A stretch of 64,000 bases of DNA from Pandoraea horticolens (GTDB lineage Bacteria; Pseudomonadota; Gammaproteobacteria; Burkholderiales; Burkholderiaceae): contig NZ_CABPSM010000022.1 of assembly GCF_902459555.1 (NCBI RefSeq), forward strand, positions 1 to 64,000. Direction: 5' to 3'. Both the position numbers and the translations under genes were made by a program. Positions 1-6,545 of this stretch are shown piece after piece. Under the pieces are notes generated by a model that was not told the origin of the DNA, did not search any database, and saw nothing but the letters and a program-made list of their open reading frames with translations. Numbering within the stretch: the stretch's first letter is position 1; each line of letters starts with the position of its first letter.

Positions 1-1
1 T

Positions 2-121
2 GGTCCCGGCGGTGGCCCGGGTGGTGGTCCCGGCGGTGGCCCGGGTGGTGGTCCCGGTGGCGGCCCCGGCGGTGGTCCCGGTGGTGGCCCCGGCGGTGGT
101 CCCGGTGGTGGCCCCGGCGGA
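2..121 (+). repeat. 12-bp tandem repeat (10 units, GPGG-coding)
   Basis: Ten consecutive 12-nt units of the form GGYCCCGGYGGY, differing only at third codon positions, each encoding Gly-Pro-Gly-Gly. Synonymous variation between units argues for selection on the protein. The left end is cut by the window edge, so the true copy number may be higher. Confidence 0.85.
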
Positions 122-298
122 GGCGTTGGCGCCAGCAGCGGTGGGGGCGGTGGCGTTGGTGCTTCAGGCCCCGGCGGTCGCGGCATTGGTGGTTCAGCTG
201 GTGGCAATGGGCTTGCAGCTTTCGGTGGCTCCAGCGGTTTCGGTGGCGGAGGGGGATGTTCAATGAACGGACAGAACGGCGAGGAGCCGTGCCCCTGA
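2..298 (+). CDS. C-terminal end of a Gly/Pro-rich repeat protein (partial)
   Basis: An open frame enters from the left edge and runs to a TGA at 296-298, giving the last 98 residues of a longer protein. The first 40 visible residues are ten GPGG units, followed by a Gly/Ser/Ala-rich stretch and a short polar tail ending in NGEEPCP, with one Cys about 17 residues from the end and one near the last residue. No enzyme motif is present. Low complexity of this kind occurs in exported, cell-surface or flexible linker proteins, but function cannot be assigned without the N-terminus. The overlapping Val/Ala-rich frame starting near position 12 is a shadow of the same GC-rich repeat. Confidence 0.6.
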   Translation, partial: GPGGGPGGGPGGGPGGGPGGGPGGGPGGGPGGGPGGGPGGGVGASSGGGGGVGASGPGGRGIGGSAGGNGLAAFGGSSGFGGGGGCSMNGQNGEEPCP

Positions 299-475
299 GC
301 CAAGGGTGGACAGCCTGCACGTACTCGGCACAGCACGTGCAGGGTCTGTTCCGCAATTCAACGGTATAGCGAGTCTCACAGGTTAATCGTCGGTTCCTGA
401 TGCGACCGGCTGGCGGCGTAGCCGCCGGCCGTGCCTCCCCCCCGGCCCGTTATCAGGCTGTTCTCCCGGCGATAC

Positions 476-507
476 GCCCTCTCGGTGATCCGAGGGGGCT
501 TTTTTTT
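476..507 (+). terminator. Intrinsic terminator
   Basis: Ten-base arms at 476-485 and 490-499 (one G-T pair) around a 4-nt loop, followed directly by eight T residues at 500-507. It lies about 180 nt beyond the stop of the Gly-rich gene and 206 nt before the metQ-like start, so it could end the upstream transcript or a small RNA. The rest of 299-713 shows no credible ORF. It contains an imperfect hairpin (arms 314-322 and 335-343) and a short hairpin at 640-658, and I recognise no known riboswitch. Confidence 0.75.
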
Positions 508-713
508 GCGATTTGCCCCTGCCTATCGAAACGAACGGGAGATATGGAAATGCCGATTATGTATTTCGCGTAAACCCGCATCTATGGCAGCATCCGAGGT
601 CTGGGTTGCGCGAGAGGCTAACGGCCACCCGCCACCGCCGCGGGCTCGTGAGGCCCGCTTGATACCGAACAGGCGCTCAACAGGCGCCAGATAAGCAAAA
701 GGAGAAATCGCAC

Positions 714-1517
714 ATGCTGTCCCGTCAACTGATCAACGCGTTCCTCGGCGCCACGTTTGCGCTGGCATCCCTCGGCGCTGCGGCCCAGACGGCCGACAAG
801 CCCCTGAAGGTCGGCACGATGGCCGGCTCGGACGCGCAGATCTTCGAAGTCGTGAAGAAGGTGGCGCATCAGCGCGGCCTCGAAATCAAGATCGTCGAGT
901 TCAGTGACTACGCACAGCCGAATGCGGCACTCGACGCGGGCGATCTGGACGCCAATGGCTTCCAGCACAAGCCGTTCCTCGACAGTCAGATCAAGGACCG
1001 CGGTTACAAGATCGTGAGCGCCGGTCTCACGTACGTCTCGCCGCTGGGCTTCTACTCGAAGAAGTTCAAGTCGCTGGGGGATCTGCCGAGCGGCGCGAAG
1101 GTCGGTATCCAGAACGATCCGTCGAACGGCAACCGTGCTCTGCTTCTGCTGCAAAAGGAAGGCCTGATCAAGCTGCGCGCGGGGCTCGACGGCAAGAACG
1201 CCACGCCGCTGGACATCGCGGAGAACCCGAAGAAGCTGAAGATCGTGGAACTCGAAGCCGCACAACTGCCGCGCGCCTTGCCGGATCTGGCCGCGGCGTC
1301 GATCAATACGAACTTCGCTGCGCAAGCCGGTTTGGTGCCGCAACGTGACGCCATCGCCATTGAAGACCTGAAGGGGCCGTACGCCAACCTGATCGCCGTG
1401 CGCACGCAAGATGCGAACAAGCCGTGGGTCAAGCAACTGGTCGACGCCTATCACTCGGATGAAGTGAAGAAGTTCATCGAAACGCAGTTCAAGGGCGCGC
1501 TGATTGCAACGTGGTAA
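714..1517 (+). CDS. metQ: MetQ/NlpA-family ABC transporter substrate-binding protein
   Basis: A 267-aa periplasmic binding protein of the NlpA/MetQ family, which deliver D/L-methionine or related amino acids to MetNI-type importers. A hydrophobic signal peptide occupies about residues 1-25 (cleavage near AAA-Q); the mature part starts with the typical KPLKVGTMAG strand and contains the family's DANGFQHKPFLD segment. GGAG at 701-704 supports the ATG at 714. Two oddities: no lipobox Cys, so it would be a soluble periplasmic protein and not a lipoprotein like E. coli MetQ, and no metN or metI is adjacent, so the ATPase and permease must be elsewhere. Methionine is the family default; the ligand is not proven. 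The gene is flanked by terminators at 476-507 and 1573-1597 and is probably monocistronic. Confidence 0.88.
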   Translation: MLSRQLINAFLGATFALASLGAAAQTADKPLKVGTMAGSDAQIFEVVKKVAHQRGLEIKIVEFSDYAQPNAALDAGDLDANGFQHKPFLDSQIKDRGYKIVSAGLTYVSPLGFYSKKFKSLGDLPSGAKVGIQNDPSNGNRALLLLQKEGLIKLRAGLDGKNATPLDIAENPKKLKIVELEAAQLPRALPDLAAASINTNFAAQAGLVPQRDAIAIEDLKGPYANLIAVRTQDANKPWVKQLVDAYHSDEVKKFIETQFKGALIATW

Positions 1518-1572
1518 GCACTGAAGCCGCTTTCGATGCGCATTGCGCGCATCATTCGCAGTCAATGAAGAA

Positions 1573-1597
1573 CCGGGGTTTCGACCCCGGTTTTTTT
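1573..1597 (+). terminator. Intrinsic terminator of the metQ-like gene
   Basis: Perfect 7-bp stem (1573-1579 with 1584-1590) closed by a TTCG tetraloop and followed by seven T residues, 55 nt after the metQ-like stop. Confidence 0.92.
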
Positions 1598-1681
1598 ACG
1601 CCGTCGCCATAGAGAGTGGGATGCGGGCGTGAAAACGGTTGACTAGAATGGAAGCGTGTTCCCGACCGATAGGAGGCCGCC

Positions 1682-1843
1682 ATGTCCATGCTCAACCTTT
1701 CGATGATGCTTGTGGCCCTGCTCGTCGGCTTCGCCATCGGCATGGCCGTCGATCATTTCTGGGTGACGCATCACGATGAGCCGTCCGAGCACAAGCGCCT
1801 GGACTGGCACGAGATGTGGGATCGTATCCGTCACCAGCATTGA
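1682..1843 (+). CDS. 53-residue single-pass membrane protein
   Basis: A short ORF with a perfect AGGAGG at 1671-1676, five bases before the ATG at 1682, and a TGA at 1841-1843. The product has one N-terminal hydrophobic helix (about residues 3-24, containing MMLVALLVGFAIGMAVDHF) and a hydrophilic tail with five histidines among residues 25-53 (THHDEP, WHEMWDRIRHQH). No family is recognised. The ideal ribosome-binding site and clean membrane/soluble split support a real gene. It stands alone between the metQ-like terminator and convergent prpR. The His- and acid-rich tail could suggest metal binding, but that is only a guess. Confidence 0.65.
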   Translation: MSMLNLSMMLVALLVGFAIGMAVDHFWVTHHDEPSEHKRLDWHEMWDRIRHQH

Positions 1844-1871
1844 CGGCGGAGGTGCATCGGCTCGATGAGGC

Positions 1872-3992
1872 TCAGCCGCCGCTAGTGTCACGAAGTTTGC
1901 GCCAGAGCGTCGAGCGGCTGATGCCGAGCGCTTCGCAGGCGGCGTTGCGCTCGCCGCCGCACGCCGCCAGCGTAGCGTGAATGCGGGCGAGTTCCTCCGC
2001 TGCACGCCGGGCTCGGCCCGCCAGGGGCGGCGTTGTGCCGGCATCTGCCTCATCGACGCGAGTTTCGGGGGGGGAATCCCGACCCTCCATTTTTCGTCCG
2101 TTGTTCGCTTTTGAAACATCGGATGACGTTATTCCCAACTCTGGCGCAATTTCGATCAATCGCGCGCGGCCGATTTCCCGCGCATCGACGACGTCGGCGC
2201 ACACGACCGCAATGCGCTCCAGCAGATTCTCCAATTCCCGCACATTCCCCGGCCAGCGATAGGTGGCCAGCAGCGGCAGCAGCGATGCTTGTAGCGCGTC
2301 GACGCTCATGCGCGCCCCGGCGCGAGCGAGCGCCCGTTCGAGAAAGAGGGGCGTGAGGCGCGGCAGGTCGTCCATGCGCTCGCGCAGCGGCGGCAACACC
2401 ATGCGCAGAATGTTGAGCCGGTAGTAAAGGTCTTCGCGGAACAGTCCGGCGACAACTTGCTGCCGAAGATCGCGGTGCGTGGCGGCAATCACGCGCACGT
2501 CGCACGGCACGGGTTCGGTCGCGCCAAGACGCAGCACTTCACGTTCCTGCAAGACCCGCAACAGACGTGTTTGCAGCGGCATGGGCATCTCGCCGATTTC
2601 GTCCAGGAAGATGGTGCCGTTGTGCGCTGTCTCGAACAGACCCGCCTTGCCGCCGCGCCGGGCGCCGGAGAATGCGCCGTCTTCATAGCCGAACAGTTCG
2701 CTTTCGAGCAGCGTCTCGGGAAATGCGGCGCAGTTGATGGCGACGAACGGGTAATCGCGCCGCCGGCTGGCGTTGTGAATGCCCTGCGCAAGCAGTTCCT
2801 TGCCGGTGCCGCTCTCGCCGTGGACGAGCACGGTCGAATCGGTCTGTGCGTAGCGGCGTGCCAGCGCGCGCACCTGCGTCATCGCTGCCGAGTCGCCGAT
2901 CAGGTCGTCGAGGCGGTAGCGCGCCACGAGATGCCGGGGGCGATGACGCGAGCGCAGCGAACGATCCACGCGCGCGAACGACTGCGAGTCCTGGCAGGTG
3001 AGCAGCGCACCCGTTAGCGTGCCCTGATCGAGCAGCGGAATGCGGTTGACGACCCACGTCTTGCCCGCCATCGAGACAATGGCCTCGAGTTCCGCGCTCG
3101 CGCTCTCCAGCGTACGGGCAATGTCGAGCGCAGGTGCAATGGCATCGAGCGGACGGCCGACGGCGTCGGCGACGGTTACGCCGAGCATGCCTGCCATCGA
3201 CGCATTGATGGCTTCGATGCGTCCGTTCAGATCGACCGCCGCCACGCCTTCGTGCAAATGCCGCAGCACGGTGTCGAGCCGCTCGCGCCGCTGAGCTTCG
3301 ATACGCCCGAAGCGCGCAACTTCGAGGGCGGTATCGAACGCGGCGCGTACTGAATCCTGCGAGTAGAGAAAAACGCCAGTGAGTCCGGCGCGCTCGGCCA
3401 ACTCTGTCACAAGGCCGGGGCCGACGATGACTTCCGCGCCTTCGTCGCGCAGCCGATGCACGAGGTCTTCGGCGTCGTGGGCATCGAAATAGGCGTGCTG
3501 CGCGATGTCGAGGTGAAAGGCGCTCTTGAAGCGCTCGAACTCGGGCGCAGGCCGCGCGTAGGACACGAGCGCAATACGCGAGGCAGGCGAGGCGGGCGGG
3601 GGTGGGGGCAGGGCACGACGTGCCCTTGCCAGCGCGTGCATCACGTCGAAGCCGGTGACTTTCACCAGCACCACGGGCAGGGCGACGCGCTCGCGCAGAA
3701 ATGCGCCGTTCGATCCGGCCGCAACGATGCCGTCTACGCTGCCGGCGGGCAAGCGCTCCAATGCCTCGATGACCGCTTCGTAGCCCTTGTCGATGATCTG
3801 CACATCGGCTTGCGCAGCGTAGTCGGGCACGATGTCGCGGTACAGCTCGCCGAGCTTGCTGATACCCACCGCCCAGATCACCGGCTTGCGCATGGCGGCC
3901 ACGGGTTGCGCGAACCCCACACGGGCGCCGCTCGCGGCGGAAGCCGGCAGACGGGGTGGCAAATCGGCGGCGTTGGGCATGACGTAACTCAT
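1872..3992 (-). CDS. prpR: PrpR, sigma-54-dependent activator of propionate catabolism
   Basis: 706-aa enhancer-binding protein, divergent from prpBC-acnD-prpF-prpD, which it should activate in response to 2-methylcitrate. Domains: PrpR_N sensory domain (about 36-225), PAS-like segment (240-340), AAA+ domain (365-600) with Walker A GESGTGKE at 392-399, the sigma-54 contact loop as GAFSGA at 439-444 (usual GAFTGA) and Walker B IFLDEIGEM at 461-469, then a Fis-type helix-turn-helix at 683-702. The frame stays open 88 codons upstream, but that stretch covers the palindromic operator and is not PrpR-like, so I chose the ATG at 3992 (MSYVMPNAAD); the Met at 3980 is possible and neither has a strong Shine-Dalgarno. 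Residues 625-665 are a low-complexity linker. Autoregulation is likely because the operator lies just upstream. Confidence 0.93.
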   Translation of the reverse strand: MSYVMPNAADLPPRLPASAASGARVGFAQPVAAMRKPVIWAVGISKLGELYRDIVPDYAAQADVQIIDKGYEAVIEALERLPAGSVDGIVAAGSNGAFLRERVALPVVLVKVTGFDVMHALARARRALPPPPPASPASRIALVSYARPAPEFERFKSAFHLDIAQHAYFDAHDAEDLVHRLRDEGAEVIVGPGLVTELAERAGLTGVFLYSQDSVRAAFDTALEVARFGRIEAQRRERLDTVLRHLHEGVAAVDLNGRIEAINASMAGMLGVTVADAVGRPLDAIAPALDIARTLESASAELEAIVSMAGKTWVVNRIPLLDQGTLTGALLTCQDSQSFARVDRSLRSRHRPRHLVARYRLDDLIGDSAAMTQVRALARRYAQTDSTVLVHGESGTGKELLAQGIHNASRRRDYPFVAINCAAFPETLLESELFGYEDGAFSGARRGGKAGLFETAHNGTIFLDEIGEMPMPLQTRLLRVLQEREVLRLGATEPVPCDVRVIAATHRDLRQQVVAGLFREDLYYRLNILRMVLPPLRERMDDLPRLTPLFLERALARAGARMSVDALQASLLPLLATYRWPGNVRELENLLERIAVVCADVVDAREIGRARLIEIAPELGITSSDVSKANNGRKMEGRDSPPETRVDEADAGTTPPLAGRARRAAEELARIHATLAACGGERNAACEALGISRSTLWRKLRDTSGG

Positions 3993-4064
3993 CGACAATC
4001 TTGCGGCGGTGGACTGCTGAGGCCGCAGGGAAAAGATAGCGTATCGTAGCATGATGCGACGTTT

Positions 4065-4093
4065 TGTTTCATAGTTTGTTTCAAAATGAAACA
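4065..4093. promoter_or_regulatory. Probable PrpR upstream activating sites
   Basis: TGTTTCA occurs at 4065-4071 and again at 4077-4083; the second copy forms a perfect inverted repeat with TGAAACA at 4087-4093 (3-nt spacer). The same half-site therefore appears three times with near-helical spacing. The sites lie about 135-160 bp upstream of the -24/-12 promoter, the usual range for a sigma-54 enhancer, and about 75-100 bp upstream of prpR. Assignment to PrpR rests on position and symmetry; no binding data are available here. Confidence 0.72.
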
Positions 4094-4226
4094 TAATGCG
4101 ACATGAGCGAAACGCATCAAGCGACAATCGGCTTGACGTAAACGTCACTTCCGCGAAGAATTTCTGCTGACAAATGAACGCGTTAGGTGCGCGACGACGA
4201 TTACGGCGCGCGCACCGGTGCTCCGC

Positions 4227-4242
4227 TGGCACGACCATTGCT
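4227..4242 (+). promoter_or_regulatory. Sigma-54 (-24/-12) promoter of the prp operon
   Basis: TGGCAC at 4227-4232, five bases, then TTGCT at 4238-4242: a full match to the sigma-54 consensus with invariant GG and GC at the correct distance. The prpB start lies 83 nt downstream. With a PrpR-type activator gene divergent from it, this is the expected control element. Confidence 0.9.
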
Positions 4243-4324
4243 ATAGAAGTGGCCATAACTCAACCCAAGTGCGATTCGGCGGCGTCAGGCTGCCAGTCGC
4301 GCACGACACGACCGAGGGACTCAA

Positions 4325-5215
4325 GTGACGCAAACCATTCGTTCGGCCGGCGCCGCCTTCCGCGAGGCCGTCAAGACCGAGCAACCGTTGCAGGTTGTCG
4401 GCGCTATCAATGCCAACCACGCTTTGCTTGCCAAGGCGGCCGGTTTCAAGGCGATCTATCTGTCCGGCGGCGGTGTGGCGGCGGGCTCGCTCGGCCTGCC
4501 CGATCTGGGTATCTCCACGCTCGACGACGTGCTGACCGACGTGCGCCGTATCACCGATGTCTGCGATCTGCCGTTGCTGGTCGACGTCGATACCGGCTTC
4601 GGTCCGTCGGCGTTCAACATCGCGCGTACGGTGCAGTCGCTCATCAAGTTCGGCGCAGGCGCCATGCACATCGAGGATCAGGTCGGCGCGAAGCGTTGCG
4701 GGCATCGCCCCGGCAAGGCCATCGTGAGCCAGCAGGAGATGGTCGACCGTATCAAGGCGGCAGTCGATGCCCGCACCGACGAGAGCTTCGTCATCATGGC
4801 GCGCACCGACGCGCTGGCCGTAGAGGGACTTCAGGCCGCCATCGATCGCGCCTGTGCGTGCGTTGAAGCGGGCGCCGACATGATTTTCCCGGAAGCGATG
4901 ACCGAGTTGCCGATGTACCGCCAGTTCTCCGACGCGGTGAAGGTGCCGGTGCTCGCGAACATCACCGAGTTCGGCTCGACGCCGCTGTTCACCGTGGAAG
5001 AGTTGAAGAGTGCACAGGTCGGTCTGGTGCTGTACCCGCTCTCGGCATTCCGCGCCATGAACAAGGCGGCGGAGAATGTCTATCACACGATTCGTCGCGA
5101 CGGCACGCAAAAGGCCGCACTCGACACCATGCAAACGCGCGCCGAACTCTATGAGAGCATCGGCTACCACGCTTACGAACAGAAGCTCGACGCTTTGTTC
5201 GCCCAACAGAAATAA
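4325..5215 (+). CDS. prpB: 2-methylisocitrate lyase PrpB
   Basis: 296-aa enzyme of the isocitrate lyase/PEP mutase superfamily that splits 2-methylisocitrate into pyruvate and succinate, the last step of the methylcitrate cycle. Visible signatures: YLSGGG at 45-50, Mg-binding DVDTG at 87-91 and catalytic-loop KRCGH at 123-127 with the active-site Cys at 125. Length matches E. coli PrpB (296). The start is GTG, with GAGGG at 4314-4318 in front. First gene of the sigma-54-driven operon; prpC follows after 28 nt. Confidence 0.96.
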   Translation: MTQTIRSAGAAFREAVKTEQPLQVVGAINANHALLAKAAGFKAIYLSGGGVAAGSLGLPDLGISTLDDVLTDVRRITDVCDLPLLVDVDTGFGPSAFNIARTVQSLIKFGAGAMHIEDQVGAKRCGHRPGKAIVSQQEMVDRIKAAVDARTDESFVIMARTDALAVEGLQAAIDRACACVEAGADMIFPEAMTELPMYRQFSDAVKVPVLANITEFGSTPLFTVEELKSAQVGLVLYPLSAFRAMNKAAENVYHTIRRDGTQKAALDTMQTRAELYESIGYHAYEQKLDALFAQQK

Positions 5216-5243
5216 CCGAATACCTGATCCTGGAGGAAAGAGC

Positions 5244-6395
5244 ATGAGCGAGACGACTGCCACTGGCTTCAAACCGAAGAAATCCGTTGCCCTGTCGGGG
5301 GTAACCGCCGGCAATACCGCCCTGTGTACCGTGGGCCGTTCGGGTAACGATCTGCACTATCGCGGCTACGACATTCTGGATCTGGCCCAGACCTCGGAGT
5401 TCGAGGAAATTGCGTATCTGCTGGTGTACGGCAAGTTGCCGACCGTGGCGGAGCTGCGCGGCTACAAGGCCAAGCTGAAGTCGCTGCGCGGCTTGCCGGC
5501 TGCCGTCAAGGACGCCCTCGAAACCGTCCCCGCCGCCGCACACCCGATGGATGTGATGCGCACGGGCGTCTCGGTGCTCGGCACCGTGCTGCCGGAGAAG
5601 GACGACCACAACGTGCCGGGCGCACGCGACATCGCCGATCGGCTGATGGCCAGCCTCGGTTCGATGCTGCTGTACTGGTACCACTACAGTCAGAACGGCG
5701 TGCGCATCGATGTCGAGACGGACGACGACAGCATCGGCGGTCACTTCCTGCATCTGCTGCACGGCGAAAAGCCGTCGGATCTGTGGGTGCGGGCGATGCA
5801 CACCTCGCTGATCCTGTACGCGGAGCACGAGTTCAATGCGTCCACGTTCACGGCGCGCGTGATCGCGGGCACGGGCTCGGATATTCACTCGGCGATCACC
5901 GGCGCCATCGGCGCGCTGCGCGGCCCGAAGCACGGCGGCGCGAACGAAGTGGCTTTCGAGATTCAGAAGCGCTACGACTCGCCCGACGAAGCCGAGGCCG
6001 ATATCCGTAACCGCGTCGAGAACAAGGAAGTGATCATCGGCTTCGGTCACCCGGTCTACACCGTGAGCGATCCGCGCAACAAGGTCATCAAGGAAGTGGC
6101 GCACGAACTGTCGAGCGATCAGCAGAACACGAAGATGTACGACATTGCCGAGCGTCTGGAATCGGTGATGTGGGACGTCAAGAAGATGTTCCCGAATCTG
6201 GACTGGTTCAGCGCCGTGAGCTACCACATGATGGGCGTGCCGACCGCGATGTTCACGCCGTTGTTCGTGATTGCGCGCACGTCGGGCTGGAGCGCACATA
6301 TCATCGAGCAGCGCATCGACAACAAGATCATTCGTCCGAGCGCCAACTACACGGGGCCGGAAGATCAGCAGTTCGTGCCGATCGAAAAGCGCTGA
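5244..6395 (+). CDS. prpC: 2-methylcitrate synthase PrpC
   Basis: 383-aa citrate-synthase-fold enzyme condensing propionyl-CoA with oxaloacetate to 2-methylcitrate. Catalytic residues correspond to His230 (PKHGG), His269 (GFGHPVY) and Asp320 ([13 protein letters not shown]). The C-terminus carries the CoA/dicarboxylate-binding [14 protein letters not shown] segment typical of methylcitrate synthases. The frame is open further upstream into prpB, but GGAGG at 5232-5236 eight bases before ATG 5244 and the length fit this start. Second gene of the prp operon. Confidence 0.96.
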   Translation: MSETTATGFKPKKSVALSGVTAGNTALCTVGRSGNDLHYRGYDILDLAQTSEFEEIAYLLVYGKLPTVAELRGYKAKLKSLRGLPAAVKDALETVPAAAHPMDVMRTGVSVLGTVLPEKDDHNVPGARDIADRLMASLGSMLLYWYHYSQNGVRIDVETDDDSIGGHFLHLLHGEKPSDLWVRAMHTSLILYAEHEFNASTFTARVIAGTGSDIHSAITGAIGALRGPKHGGANEVAFEIQKRYDSPDEAEADIRNRVENKEVIIGFGHPVYTVSDPRNKVIKEVAHELSSDQQNTKMYDIAERLESVMWDVKKMFPNLDWFSAVSYHMMGVPTAMFTPLFVIARTSGWSAHIIEQRIDNKIIRPSANYTGPEDQQFVPIEKR

Positions 6396-6545
6396 GATTG
6401 CCCGACCGGGCATGCCTTGCCCGCACGGCCTGGGGCGGTGGTGACAGGATCTGCGCCACCGCTCCGCACGGGCATCCCGGACATCCACCATGCAGGCACA
6501 TCGTTTGAACACCGCCACAGGCCGGGCCGACACTTTCCTCACATG

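Larger units (their letters stand above)
3993..4324. other. prpR-prpB divergent regulatory region
   Basis: The 332 nt between the two start codons contain no gene. They hold the repeated palindromic sites at 4065-4093 and the sigma-54 promoter at 4227-4242, annotated separately. A looser, more AT-rich stretch between them (about 4094-4170) is where a DNA-bending protein could act, but no IHF site was identified with confidence. Confidence 0.8.

Noticed and set aside
2-121. CRISPR array
   Set aside because: Contiguous 12-bp units without spacers, coding for GPGG; no cas genes in the window.
508-713. Possible SAM-type riboswitch upstream of the metQ-like gene
   Set aside because: Only a short GC hairpin (640-658) and a direct repeat AACAGGCGC; no SAM-I/II/IV core could be traced.
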